A DNA stretch of 64,000 nt from Neobittarella massiliensis (ex Bilen et al. 2018) (GCF_900289145.1 NZ_OKQO01000009.1:118278-182277); one strand, 5' to 3'. Shown: positions 43,563 to 53,272, counted from the first letter of the stretch. Notes: generated from the letters alone by a model not told the origin. Made by a program: numbers and translations.

Positions 43563-43617
43563 AGACGAACATGCAATCTTGTGCTACCATAATTGATATG
43601 AATTAGAGATTGACGAG

Positions 43618-43643
43618 AAGAACCGCATTCAGCGGTTCTTTTT
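43618..43643 (+). terminator. Terminator or attenuator before the importer operon
   Basis: Perfect 9 bp AAGAACCGC / GCGGTTCTT stem with ATTCA loop and TTT after. Ends the araC-like transcript or attenuates read-through into the importer genes. Confidence 0.7.
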
Positions 43644-43693
43644 AGGGGCATAAGTTAGCGGAGCCTAACCGTGGGCGAATGGAGGCAAATTAG

Positions 43694-44644
43694 TTGTACA
43701 GTATGGGGATCTGCGCACGCATTGCAAAACGCATTATAACCTTGCTAATTGTGATTTTAGGAGTCGTTACTCTCAGTTTTTGTTTGCAGATATTTACCGG
43801 TACAGATCCGGCAGAAATGCTTGTAAGAAAGACTACATTGTTCGCAACAGAAGATCAAATCCAAGCAATGAGAGTTGAACTTGGCCTGGATGGTACACTC
43901 TCTGAGCAATATGCAGATTATATAAAAGGACTACTTACCGGGGACTTGGGTATTTCAATTACCAATCGAAAACCTGTCATTGATAATATTAGAGATGCAC
44001 TTCCTGTTACATGTATGTTAGTGATTATGTCTATGCTCTGGGTTGCTATTTTAACTGTTTTATTATCGGCGTTTTCTGTCATATGGAAAGACAAAGTATT
44101 TGACCACGCAACAAGAGTTATCTGCATAATTGGGATATGTGTTCCGAGTTTTTGGCTGGCACTCATTTTGTTGATTGCTTTTGCAGTTGAGATTCCGATA
44201 TTTAGTGTAATTTCAGACGGGAGTATTAAATCCCTTATATTGCCATCTGTTTCCATTGCCATTCCAATTGCTTGTATTTCAATCAGGGTTTTGCGAGCTG
44301 CTGTAATAAACGAATTAAAAAGTGACTATGTTACTTACTCTAAAGCGAGGGGGTTTTCCACATCTAAAATTATATACGGCGAGGTCCTGAGGAACGCATT
44401 TCCAGCGGCCATAACACTTTTCGCACAATATTGCGCATCAGTTTTTGGAACCTCTGCACTGATAGAAACTGTCTTTTCCATTCGGGGTCTTGGATACTAT
44501 TTAACTGAAGCATGCGAAAGTATGGATGTATATGGAATATCGGGTGTGGTACTTATTTGCGCAATCTCATTTGTCCTTTTTAATACTGTAGCGGACATCT
44601 TCTCGGGTATCATTTGCCCTGCGTATAGGAGGAAACGTGTATGA
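43694..44644 (+). CDS. ABC importer permease, DppB/NikB type
   Basis: 316 residues from TTG with GGAGG 8 bases upstream. Six hydrophobic spans; the EAA-type loop appears as VTYSKARGFSTSKIIYGEVL near 212-231. N-terminal IFTGTDPAEMLV and LGLDGTLSEQYADYIKGLL are typical of oligopeptide/nickel permeases. Works with the next four genes as a binding-protein-dependent importer in the membrane. Confidence 0.88.
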   Translation: MYSMGICARIAKRIITLLIVILGVVTLSFCLQIFTGTDPAEMLVRKTTLFATEDQIQAMRVELGLDGTLSEQYADYIKGLLTGDLGISITNRKPVIDNIRDALPVTCMLVIMSMLWVAILTVLLSAFSVIWKDKVFDHATRVICIIGICVPSFWLALILLIAFAVEIPIFSVISDGSIKSLILPSVSIAIPIACISIRVLRAAVINELKSDYVTYSKARGFSTSKIIYGEVLRNAFPAAITLFAQYCASVFGTSALIETVFSIRGLGYYLTEACESMDVYGISGVVLICAISFVLFNTVADIFSGIICPAYRRKRV

Positions 44645-45459
44645 GGAAACATCCACAAATTGTCATTGGTGTTTTACTTATTGCGTTATTTGTTTGTATT
44701 GCAATAACTGCCCCTCTCCTTGCCCCAAATGATCCAAATGCAACAAACCTTGCACTAAAAAATGCCCCGCCATCATCCGAGTATCCTCTTGGATGCGATC
44801 AGATGGGGCGCTGTGAGCTTTCGCGCTTAATTTATGGAGCGCGATATTCACTTAGCCTTACTGTGCCTGTGCTAATAGTACTAGCAGCGATTGCATTGTT
44901 TATTGGATGCTACTCTTCTTATAAAGGCGGCCTAATAGATGAGGTCATCCGCTTGTTGTGCGATATATTTATGGCATTTCCGCTTTTAGTAATAGCAATG
45001 TCATTAGTGTCAGTTATTAACAATTCTGTTGCGAGCATTATCACTGCAATTGGTATTTCTATGTCTGCGTGGTTCTTACGCATGGCGCGTTCTTATGCAA
45101 AGGTCGAGTGTGGAAAGGGGTATGTAGAATCTGCAAGAGTATCTGGTGCATCTGCAATGCGGATCGTACTTCACCACATTATCCCGAATGTGTTGCCACA
45201 GTTTGTTGTCTATTTTACCACGGGAATAGCATCAGCAATTTTATCGGTATCAAGTTTTGCGTTTTTGGGTGTGGGCCTCATTGCTGGTACTCCGGAGTGG
45301 GGAGCCATGCTTAATGACGCTCGAAACAGCATTTATACAAATCCCGCCCTAATTGTTTATCCCGGCATATGCCTCATTATCTGTTGTGCGGGCTTCAATT
45401 TATTAGGTGAAGGTATTCGGGATTTTATTGGCAAGGAGGACCAGATCAGTGTTTCTTGA
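44641..45459 (+). CDS. ABC importer permease, DppC/NikC type
   Basis: 272 residues, ATG overlapping the previous stop. LLAPNDPNATN near residue 25, LGCDQMGRCELSRLIYGAR near 56, EAA-loop-like YVESARVSGASAMRIVLHHI near 160. Partner of the preceding permease. Overlaps the first ATPase gene by 11 bases. Confidence 0.88.
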   Translation: MRKHPQIVIGVLLIALFVCIAITAPLLAPNDPNATNLALKNAPPSSEYPLGCDQMGRCELSRLIYGARYSLSLTVPVLIVLAAIALFIGCYSSYKGGLIDEVIRLLCDIFMAFPLLVIAMSLVSVINNSVASIITAIGISMSAWFLRMARSYAKVECGKGYVESARVSGASAMRIVLHHIIPNVLPQFVVYFTTGIASAILSVSSFAFLGVGLIAGTPEWGAMLNDARNSIYTNPALIVYPGICLIICCAGFNLLGEGIRDFIGKEDQISVS

Positions 45460-46219
45460 CGTCAGAGATCTCACTATTACTCTCAAAACGGGTGAAGAAA
45501 TTGCAGAGGACATTTCTTTTTCAATAGATGGAGGAGAAATGTTGTCCATTGTGGGCAGCTCTGGGGCAGGAAAAACGACGGTATGCAAGGCCGTTATGGG
45601 CTTACTTAGTTCTAATTATTCCATTTCAGGCGAGGTGCTTTATAAGGGGGAAAACTTGCTGCGCGCTTCAAAGAAACGATTGCAGGCAATCTACGGTAAA
45701 GAAATATGCTATATTATGCAAAACCCCATGACAGCATTTAATCCATCGCTGCGTATTGGAAGGCAATTAGAAAAAACATGTTACTTACATAACCCCCAAA
45801 TATCACGGCAGGAATTACATCTATTAGTGAGCAACACACTACAACAGTTGGGCCTTGATGATTTGAAACGGATACTAAAGAGTTATCCTGATGCCCTTTC
45901 GGGTGGGATGTTGCAGCGGATTATGATTGCAGCAGCACTAATCAATCAGCCTACTATATTGGTTGCTGATGAAGCGACTACAGCAATAGATGCCTGTAAC
46001 CGAATTGAATTGATGCAATTACTTAGGCAGTTATGCAGTGGCGGCATGGCGATCTTATTTGTTACACATGATTTAAGAGCGGCGTCAATGGCAGATCGAA
46101 TTTTAATAATGAATAATGGCCAGTTGGTCGAGGCAGGGACAACGGAGCAGATATTCAATGAACCTAAAGAAGAATATACAAAATATCTGCTTAGTGCTTG
46201 TACGTTGGAAAGACGGTGA
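45449..46219 (+). CDS. ABC importer ATPase, OppD/NikD type
   Basis: 256 residues from GTG (AAGGAGGA upstream, overlapping the permease). Walker A VGSSGAGKTT near 35, signature LSGGMLQR near 150, Walker B VADEATTA near 173, and the switch histidine in FVTHD near 205. Lacks the long C-terminal oligopeptide-binding extension of OppD, so resembles NikD/CntD-like forms. Confidence 0.88.
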   Translation: MFLDVRDLTITLKTGEEIAEDISFSIDGGEMLSIVGSSGAGKTTVCKAVMGLLSSNYSISGEVLYKGENLLRASKKRLQAIYGKEICYIMQNPMTAFNPSLRIGRQLEKTCYLHNPQISRQELHLLVSNTLQQLGLDDLKRILKSYPDALSGGMLQRIMIAAALINQPTILVADEATTAIDACNRIELMQLLRQLCSGGMAILFVTHDLRAASMADRILIMNNGQLVEAGTTEQIFNEPKEEYTKYLLSACTLERR

Positions 46220-46225
46220 TTACCT

Positions 46226-46993
46226 ATGATTGAAGCGAAAGATGTAAGTTGCACTTTTGCCCGCAATCCGTTTTCCAAAGAGGGATTCGTGGCGGTTTCC
46301 CCGGTTTCCATCCAATTTATTGATGGTGAACGGTATGCCATCGTTGGTGAGTCGGGGTCAGGTAAGACAACACTCGCCAGAATGATTGCGGGCCTCCAGC
46401 GTCCTACGGCGGGGAATATCTATGCCAATGGGATACCTGTTTACGGTAAACACAAGGTTCGTACAAATTACTTCAGGGAAGTACAAATTATTCAACAGGA
46501 TTCTTCATCTGCATTAGACCCTAAAATGTCCATTGGCAAATCAATCGAAGAACCTCTTTTGTGTTTTTTTCATTTAGACAAAGAAGAACGTAAAAAAAGG
46601 TGCCATGATCTGATGAATTTATGTAATTTGCCTGTTGAATACTACTCGCGCCTTCCCGCCGAATTATCTGGTGGTGAGCAAAAACGTGTCGCTATTGCAA
46701 GGGCATTGGCGGCAGAACCAAAGTGCCTAATTTTTGATGAGGCAACAAATGGATTTGACCTTCCTTTGCGCAAGAAGATCATCGAAGAAATTGTTGACTT
46801 GCAGAGGAAACTCGCATTTACCCTTGTATTTATTACGCATGATATGGAGTTAGCCGTCGTTATTGCTGACGTAATTTTGGTTATGAAAAATTCCGCCTTG
46901 ATTGAACAGGTTGAATTTTCTGGAGATATATCAGTATTTTCAAGCGAATACAGCAAGACGCTTTTATATGCGAGTGGAATTACTGATATATAA
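46226..46993 (+). CDS. ABC importer ATPase, OppF/NikE type
   Basis: 255 residues. Walker A VGESGSGKTT near 38, signature LSGGEQKR near 148, Walker B LIFDEATNGFD near 170, FITHDMELA near 203. Second nucleotide-binding subunit of the importer. No obvious C-terminal extension. Confidence 0.88.
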   Translation: MIEAKDVSCTFARNPFSKEGFVAVSPVSIQFIDGERYAIVGESGSGKTTLARMIAGLQRPTAGNIYANGIPVYGKHKVRTNYFREVQIIQQDSSSALDPKMSIGKSIEEPLLCFFHLDKEERKKRCHDLMNLCNLPVEYYSRLPAELSGGEQKRVAIARALAAEPKCLIFDEATNGFDLPLRKKIIEEIVDLQRKLAFTLVFITHDMELAVVIADVILVMKNSALIEQVEFSGDISVFSSEYSKTLLYASGITDI

Positions 46994-47043
46994 TCATTGT
47001 GGGAATTGATCATAGCAGAAATAAAATGAAAGGATAGTTTGCG

Positions 47044-48702
47044 ATGAAATTCAAAAGACTTGCAACGATGCTTATGGCTGCGGCCATGATGGTTTCGTTA
47101 GTTGCCTGTGCAGGCGACAATGGCGAAAACTCAGAAACGCCTGTTTCTTCGGGCAATGATGTTGTGGAGGAAACGGAAGCCAACCACATCACTTTGGCCG
47201 AAAGTTGGGGGTTTGAAAATTTCTATACAATTATGACGCCTGATGTATCGGCAAGCAACTTCGGTATCACATATTATCTTAGCAATTTCTACGATGTACT
47301 TGTAGAGTATCAAGATGGAGAATACGTTGGTGGTCTGGCCGAGGATTGGAAAATTAGCGAAGATGGAACAGTCTACACGTTCAATCTACGGCATGATGTG
47401 AAATTTTCTGATGGTAGTGATCTGACTGCTGAAGATGTTGCCAAATCGCTTTTGGCCGTTCCCATCAATTTGGGGCAATACAATGGAACCTATGGCCGCC
47501 TGTCTACAATTATTGAAGATGCAGTGGTCGTTGATGACTATACTGTTGAAATGCATCTGACGCAACCTTATTATAATGCGCTACGGGAGCTGTGTTTGGC
47601 GAATCCATTCGGAATTGTATCAAGTGAACAACTTAATGATGATTTAACGAAAAAGGATACTTTTGAAACTGCAACCTATGGCACAGGTCCCTACATGTAT
47701 GTTGGAGATAATGACGGGCAGACTTGGAATTTCGAGAGCAATCCCTACTATTGGGGCGAAAAACCTGATGTTGAGAGTTTTTCTATCGAGAGCATTCCTG
47801 ACAATGATGCTAAAATCCTCGCATTGAAAAACGGAGAGATTGATTTTGTCGCAGGAATCACGAACGTCTCCAATGAAAGTTTTGTGGAAATGCAAAACAC
47901 TGAGGGATTTGGTGCCAAGGTTGATGACAAATCTTTCCGCACCGGATATATTGGTTATAATTTAAGTAGTTCCATGTTTGGTGATGAAGTTGTTCGCCAA
48001 GCCATTACATTGGCCTTAGATAAAGATGCAATTTCTGAGAGCATTTATGGCGGCCTGTATGAAAAAGCAGATACTTTCTTCCCGAAGACCCTACCCTATT
48101 GTGATGTAGAGCAGACCGTATACTCTTATGATATAGACAGGGCAAACCAATTGCTTGATGAAGCAGGATACATTGATACAGATGGCGATGGCATCCGTGA
48201 AAAGGACGGCGAGAAACTATCCTCTCCGTTTCAGTACCAAGCAGGCTCCGCTTCTGATGATAACTTGGTTGTTTATATCTGCGACCAGTTAGGGAAAATC
48301 GGAATCGAACTTATACCGCAGTCTGCACAAATGATGGACTGGTATGCAATGATTACAACCGGAGAGTACGGCCTTACCTTATTTAAAACGCAGGGCGGTT
48401 TTTATGATCCGGGCAATACAATCGGTAATATCGATCCCAGTATGGCCATGGACCCAATTATCTCCCAGGTCGCTGCATACTTGCCGGGCGGTGCCGAACT
48501 GATTACAGAATTGGAATCTACTACTGACGAGGAGCGAATCCAGGAGATTTATGGCATTATTTTGACTACGATGGCGGATCAGTGCCTGACTACGCCTTTG
48601 GTGTATCCTCACCAACTTGCAGTGTATAGTGATAAGATTGCAAACTACGATTTTCCGCCTGATGCAAACTTTACTGCTGTACAAAATATCACATTAAAGT
48701 GA
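47044..48702 (+). CDS. Family 5 extracellular solute-binding lipoprotein
   Basis: 552 residues, AAAGGA before the ATG. Lipoprotein signal with lipobox SLVAC (cysteine near residue 22) and a Ser/Glu/Thr linker. YLSNFYDVLVEYQDGEYVGG, TVYTFNLRHDVKFSDGSDL (near 112-130) and FRTGYIGYNLS are typical of family 5 (oligopeptide/nickel/metallophore) binding proteins. Captures the substrate of the importer. The ligand cannot be read from sequence. Confidence 0.9.
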   Translation: MKFKRLATMLMAAAMMVSLVACAGDNGENSETPVSSGNDVVEETEANHITLAESWGFENFYTIMTPDVSASNFGITYYLSNFYDVLVEYQDGEYVGGLAEDWKISEDGTVYTFNLRHDVKFSDGSDLTAEDVAKSLLAVPINLGQYNGTYGRLSTIIEDAVVVDDYTVEMHLTQPYYNALRELCLANPFGIVSSEQLNDDLTKKDTFETATYGTGPYMYVGDNDGQTWNFESNPYYWGEKPDVESFSIESIPDNDAKILALKNGEIDFVAGITNVSNESFVEMQNTEGFGAKVDDKSFRTGYIGYNLSSSMFGDEVVRQAITLALDKDAISESIYGGLYEKADTFFPKTLPYCDVEQTVYSYDIDRANQLLDEAGYIDTDGDGIREKDGEKLSSPFQYQAGSASDDNLVVYICDQLGKIGIELIPQSAQMMDWYAMITTGEYGLTLFKTQGGFYDPGNTIGNIDPSMAMDPIISQVAAYLPGGAELITELESTTDEERIQEIYGIILTTMADQCLTTPLVYPHQLAVYSDKIANYDFPPDANFTAVQNITLK

Positions 48703-48717
48703 GTATTTCCTTATTCC

Positions 48718-48756
48718 GCAAACGGCGTGCTATGTTTTGCATAGCACGCCGTTTGC
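48718..48756. repeat. Perfect 17 bp hairpin
   Basis: GCAAACGGCGTGCTATG and its exact complement CATAGCACGCCGTTTGC around TTTTG. No T tract, an A-rich sequence follows. Probably an mRNA stabilising or bidirectional stop structure separating the importer from the exporter-fold pair. Confidence 0.8.
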
Positions 48757-48844
48757 AGAAAGAGAAATAACATATTCCAAATAGATTACAGAGAAGTTAT
48801 GTTAAACCATATATTTGCTCTGCCGGTTGAAAGGAGTCCAGATA

Positions 48845-50623
48845 TTGGTGGGCAGTCAATCAAAAGGGATTAAGCGGATTCTCAGTTTTGCCGGTAGATA
48901 CAGGGGCCTCTTGACTTTTGCACGTTGCCTTTCCGGCATCAGTGCGTTGTTTATCATTGGCCCTTTTATCTGTGTATATTTTGCGGCAAGAGAACTTATC
49001 GCTGTATTTTTAGGCGATCAATTGAATGGCCAAGCATTATTGAATTGGGGCCTTTTTGCATTAGGATTAGAACTCGTGGGAGTAGCACTCTACTTTTTGG
49101 CTTTGCTATCTTCTCATATCGTTGCGTTCCATATTCAAAAAAACCTGCAGATGGCAGCATTAAAGCACCTTGCTCATATGCCAATTGGTTATTTTAATGC
49201 CCATCCAAGCGGAAAATTGCGTAAAATAATTGATGAAAACAGTTTTCAAACGGAGACTTTTATTGCACATCAGTTGCCAGATTTAACAGGTGCCCAAGTA
49301 ACCCTGATTGCTGGTATTTGCTTTATGATCATTTTTGACTGGCGTATTGGGGTTCCACTTATTATCTTATATGGAATGGCCTTTTATCTGCAAAGTTCTC
49401 TCATGGGAAAGAATAGTGCTGAGTTTATGAGAATTTATCAAGACGCTCAAGAAACAATGAACCATGAGGCTGTTGAATATATTAGAGGAATCGCCGTTGT
49501 CAAGGTGTTCGGACAAACTGTAAAGTCGTTCGCCAAATTTCATAGTGCGATAGAGACCTATAAAAAGTACGCACTTGCTTATACTATGTCTTGCAAGAAA
49601 GGCATGGTTGCATTTAATGCTATCGTAAACTCATCCTTTTTAGTGCTGGTTCCGATTGGCTTTCTAGTTGGATTTACGACCCCGACACTCAGAGATTTTA
49701 TTCAAAGTTTTCTGTTTTACGTGATTTTCTCTCCGGCATGCGCAGTGATGCTTAATAAAATTATGTATATGACTAGTTATAAAATGCAGGCAGAGGAGTC
49801 TATGCGTAGAATCGATATGATTTTAACTTCTGAACAGCAACCAGAACCAGCGATCCCCCAATATCCTGATACATATGAGGTCGCTTTTGAAGATGTGACA
49901 TTTGCATATGATAATACCGATCACCCCGCAGTTTCACATCTCACTTTTATGGCAAAAGCAGGAGCAATAACCGCCCTTGTGGGACACTCCGGGTCAGGTA
50001 AAAGCACAGCGGCCAGTCTGATTCCTCGGTTCTATGACGTGCAGGATGGCGCAGTAAAAATTGGCGGCGTTGACATCAGGGAAATCCCACAGGGCGATTT
50101 AATGAAAATGGTGGCGTTTGTGTTCCAGGACCCCAAGTTGTTTAAGGATAGCCTATTAGAAAACATAAGAGCCGGAAGACCATTGGCAACCCGTGAGGAA
50201 GTTCTAAAGGCAGCTCATCTGGCGCAGTGCGATGACATACTGAAAAAACTTCCAAACGGAATAGACACAATTATTGGAAGTCAAGGTGTATACCTGTCCG
50301 GGGGCGAAACACAGCGCATTTCCATTGCCCGTGCTATTTTAAAAGATGCTCCTATTGTAGTTTTAGATGAGGCGACAGCATATGCTGATCCCGAAAATGA
50401 GCATCAAATCCAGAAAGCCTTTGATGGACTTATAAAGAATAAGACGGTTATTATGATCGCACATCGGCTTTCGACTGTCCAGGATGCAGACCAAATATTG
50501 GTGATGAAAAACGGTGCAATAGTGGAAAGCGGAACACATTCAGATTTGATAAAGTTGCAAGGAGAGTATGCTAAAATGTGGGACAATTATAACAAGACGG
50601 TACAGTGGCATATAGAAAGTTGA
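48845..50623 (+). CDS. Exporter-fold ABC protein, YbtP/IrtA-like half
   Basis: 592 residues from TTG with AAAGGAG 8 bases upstream. Membrane domain with about six spans (residues 20-320), then Walker A GHSGSGKST near 380, signature LSGGETQR near 483 and Walker B VLDEATAYAD near 506. Forms a heterodimer with the next protein. In YbtPQ and IrtAB this fold takes up metal-siderophore complexes; drug-export or peptide-export relatives look alike. Uptake is favoured by the neighbouring AraC, importer and DtxR genes. Confidence 0.8.
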   Translation: MVGSQSKGIKRILSFAGRYRGLLTFARCLSGISALFIIGPFICVYFAARELIAVFLGDQLNGQALLNWGLFALGLELVGVALYFLALLSSHIVAFHIQKNLQMAALKHLAHMPIGYFNAHPSGKLRKIIDENSFQTETFIAHQLPDLTGAQVTLIAGICFMIIFDWRIGVPLIILYGMAFYLQSSLMGKNSAEFMRIYQDAQETMNHEAVEYIRGIAVVKVFGQTVKSFAKFHSAIETYKKYALAYTMSCKKGMVAFNAIVNSSFLVLVPIGFLVGFTTPTLRDFIQSFLFYVIFSPACAVMLNKIMYMTSYKMQAEESMRRIDMILTSEQQPEPAIPQYPDTYEVAFEDVTFAYDNTDHPAVSHLTFMAKAGAITALVGHSGSGKSTAASLIPRFYDVQDGAVKIGGVDIREIPQGDLMKMVAFVFQDPKLFKDSLLENIRAGRPLATREEVLKAAHLAQCDDILKKLPNGIDTIIGSQGVYLSGGETQRISIARAILKDAPIVVLDEATAYADPENEHQIQKAFDGLIKNKTVIMIAHRLSTVQDADQILVMKNGAIVESGTHSDLIKLQGEYAKMWDNYNKTVQWHIES

Positions 50624-50633
50624 GGTGCTGTCT

Positions 50634-52373
50634 ATGCTAAAATGTGCGTTTGCATTAAGCGATCAAGGCGCAAAAGATTTAGCAAAAGGGATTATAGCAA
50701 CTGCCTGCGCCAATTTGATACAGATCATTCCAGCAAGTTTGTTGTTGATGGTAGTAATGATGCTTTTAGAAAAAGCGGCAGGGACTCATGTTAATGTAGG
50801 TCGGAATATTCCGGTCTTTGTTGGAATTACCCTGGTGCTTTTTGGTATGATCGCGATTACCCAATTAGTACAATACAATTTGACATACACTGCCGCATAT
50901 AAGGAAAGTGCAAATCGAAGAATTGTGCTGGCTGAAAAACTCAGAAAACTTCCACTGTCGTTCTTTGAAAAGAAAAATTTAGCAGATCTGACAACTACTA
51001 TTATGGGGGATTGTACGGCACTAGAACGGACATTTTCTAATGCGATTCCACAGTTGTTAGGTACGATTCTTATGTTTGTTATTACATCCGTGGGGCTGGC
51101 AGTTTTAGAGTGGAGGCTGGCTCTTTGTATTATTGTCCCGGTACCAGTTGCCTCAATTGTTGTTGTTCTTGCTCGTAAGGCACAGAGTAAGGCGGAACTT
51201 GAAAACCTGGAGGCAAAAAGGTGCGCCTACGACGCAGTACAAGAATATGTTGATACTATAAAAGAATTAAAAGCATACTCAAAGACAAATGTATACTTGG
51301 ATGAACTTGATAAAAAGTTGGAGAATGTTATTCGTTGTTCCTTCCGAAATGAGTTAGCCCCCGGAGCATCCACAACAGCAGCTCAGTTTATCTTGCGTTT
51401 TGGCTTAGTTGCTGTTTTGCTTATAGGGGGAAAATTGGTGATTGAAGGTACGCTTTCTATTCCTATGCTCATACTGTTCCTTCTTTTCGCTGGCCGAATC
51501 TATGATCCATTCACCAACTGTTTCATGCTATTAGCGGAGGTTTTTGCCGCACTTGTAAGCATTGGTCGGATGAAACAGATAGACAATACACAGGAACAAA
51601 CCGGCTCAGACTGCTACAATAACATTGGCTACGATATTGAGTTTAAGGATGTTCACTTTTCTTATAACGAGGAGCCAGTTCTGGCAGGAGTATCTTTTGT
51701 AGCAAAGCAAGGCGAAATAACTGCTTTAGTCGGGCCATCTGGCAGTGGAAAATCCACTGTTTCAAAATTAGCGGCACGTTTTTGGGATGCAGATTCCGGA
51801 CTCATAACACTTGGAGGCATAGACGTCAAAACCGTTGAACCGGAAGTATTGCTAAAAAACTATGCAATCGTATTCCAGAATGTCACCCTTTTTGACGAAT
51901 CGGTAATGGAAAATATACGACTTGGCCGTAGCGGAGCATCTGACGAAGATGTCAGAGCCGCAGCAAAGGCCGCCCAATGTGATGAGTTTATTGATCGTTT
52001 ACCGCAAGGCTATGACACGAATATCGGGGAAAATGGAAGTAAATTATCCGGTGGCGAGCGCCAGCGCATTTCTATTGCTCGTGCCTTATTAAAAAATGCT
52101 CCTGTTATTCTTCTCGATGAAGCAACTGCATCTATGGATGCAGAAAGCGAAACAATGGTACAAACTGCCTTGTCAGCGTTATTAAAAGGTAGGACAGTGA
52201 TAGTTATTGCGCATCGCATGAGGACCATAGCGAATGCAGACAAGATAGTTGTTTTGGACAAAGGGAAAGTGACTGAAATGGGGACTCCCAGCGAGTTGGC
52301 TAAAAAAGGCGGGCTGTATGAGCATTTGGTTGCTCTTCAGCAGAAACAACAAATGTCTTCTTTACCGACATGA
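50634..52373 (+). CDS. Exporter-fold ABC protein, YbtQ/IrtB-like half
   Basis: 579 residues from ATG (GAGGTG 6 bases upstream). Six predicted spans in residues 20-300, Walker A GPSGSGKST near 368, signature LSGGERQR near 470, Walker B LLDEATASMD near 493. Partner of the preceding protein, with canonical catalytic motifs in both halves. Same caveat on direction of transport. Confidence 0.8.
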   Translation: MLKCAFALSDQGAKDLAKGIIATACANLIQIIPASLLLMVVMMLLEKAAGTHVNVGRNIPVFVGITLVLFGMIAITQLVQYNLTYTAAYKESANRRIVLAEKLRKLPLSFFEKKNLADLTTTIMGDCTALERTFSNAIPQLLGTILMFVITSVGLAVLEWRLALCIIVPVPVASIVVVLARKAQSKAELENLEAKRCAYDAVQEYVDTIKELKAYSKTNVYLDELDKKLENVIRCSFRNELAPGASTTAAQFILRFGLVAVLLIGGKLVIEGTLSIPMLILFLLFAGRIYDPFTNCFMLLAEVFAALVSIGRMKQIDNTQEQTGSDCYNNIGYDIEFKDVHFSYNEEPVLAGVSFVAKQGEITALVGPSGSGKSTVSKLAARFWDADSGLITLGGIDVKTVEPEVLLKNYAIVFQNVTLFDESVMENIRLGRSGASDEDVRAAAKAAQCDEFIDRLPQGYDTNIGENGSKLSGGERQRISIARALLKNAPVILLDEATASMDAESETMVQTALSALLKGRTVIVIAHRMRTIANADKIVVLDKGKVTEMGTPSELAKKGGLYEHLVALQQKQQMSSLPT

Positions 52374-52391
52374 AAGTCCTAAGAGGAAAAT

Positions 52392-52799
52392 ATGAAAAGA
52401 AAACAGCAAGCCACCGCATCCGGTGAGGATTATTTAGAGGCCATCTTAGTAATCCAAATGCATAAAGGAGCAGTACGCTCCGTGGATATAGCCCGGCACA
52501 TGGAAGTATCAAAACCAAGCGTGTGCCATGCAGTCAATACTCTAAAAAACGGTGGATTTCTCATAATGGATGATGACCACTTTCTCCATCTAACAGATGT
52601 GGGCCGGGAGGTAGCAGAACAGACCTATGAGAAGCACTGTTTCTTCACTCGCCTGCTGGTAAGTGCTGGTGTTGATCCAAAGGAAGCGGAATGCGACGCC
52701 TGCCGGATGGAGCACGCAATCAGCGAGAGCAGTTTCCAGCAACTTAAAGCTGTATCCGCAGCGTTTGAAGAATCTAAAGAACAGACAAAAATGCCTTGA
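52392..52799 (+). CDS. DtxR/MntR-family metal-dependent repressor
   Basis: 135 residues. Winged helix in residues 11-75 (VDIARHMEVSKPSVCHAVNTL) followed by a short dimerisation domain; no SH3-like third domain, as in MntR. Metal ligands appear as D13 and E16 (MntR-like), H82, and C104-E107-H108 (DtxR-like CxxEH). A mix of manganese- and iron-type ligands. It probably represses the uptake genes when metal is plentiful. It is the strongest hint that the island handles a metal. Confidence 0.88.
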   Translation: MKRKQQATASGEDYLEAILVIQMHKGAVRSVDIARHMEVSKPSVCHAVNTLKNGGFLIMDDDHFLHLTDVGREVAEQTYEKHCFFTRLLVSAGVDPKEAECDACRMEHAISESSFQQLKAVSAAFEESKEQTKMP

Positions 52800-52879
52800 A
52801 AAGATGAGGTGATGACAACACGGAGGAGATCATCATTATACGGGCAATCGACCCGGATGAAACCGTTTTTAAGACTATC

Positions 52880-53227
52880 ATGGATGCTTTGCGGGATAAG
52901 TCTGTTCAAGTTGTTGAAGCCACATCCTCCATGCTGTCTTTTGGAGATGTTGAAATCTACCCGGCTTCTCGGCGAGTACTGAAGGCCGGAAGGGAAATTC
53001 GCCTAAATCACAGCGAATACTCCATTCTTTACTGCATGGCGAAATCCCCTGGTAGGATTTACACAAGGGAGCAACTTTATGCGGCAGTCTGGGGTGAGGA
53101 ATATCAGTACGGTATGACTACCGTAGATAATACGATCTGGCGTCTGCGGAAGAAGTTGGAGTCTGATCCCAGGCATCCTATTTTTATCAAAACTGTTTTT
53201 CGGTTTGGCTACAAACTTGATGCCTAA
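52880..53227 (+). CDS. OmpR/PhoB-type winged-helix protein, receiver domain absent
   Basis: 115 residues from the first ATG. LSFGDVEIYPASRRVLKAG and NHSEYSILYCMAKSPGRIYTR are typical of response-regulator output domains, and it ends with the usual RFGYKL. In-frame sequence that looks coding (TEEIIIIRAIDPDETVF) extends back to about 52814 without a start codon. An ATG with GAGGTG lies at 52812 one base out of frame, suggesting a one-base loss. Start or integrity is uncertain. Confidence 0.7.
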   Translation: MDALRDKSVQVVEATSSMLSFGDVEIYPASRRVLKAGREIRLNHSEYSILYCMAKSPGRIYTREQLYAAVWGEEYQYGMTTVDNTIWRLRKKLESDPRHPIFIKTVFRFGYKLDA

Positions 53228-53229
53228 TA

Positions 53230-53272
53230 AGAGAGGGTTGCCCATCGCAAAAGAGCAACCCTCTCTTTGTTT
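53230..53272 (+). terminator. Rho-independent terminator
   Basis: Perfect 12 bp AGAGAGGGTTGC / GCAACCCTCTCT stem and TTGTTT. Ends the AT-rich cargo island. Confidence 0.92.

Noticed and set aside
48845..52373. Drug-efflux or bacteriocin-export ABC pair
   Set aside because: Cannot be excluded by fold, but the AraC, importer and DtxR/MntR neighbours favour metallophore handling; no peptidase domain or precursor peptide is seen.
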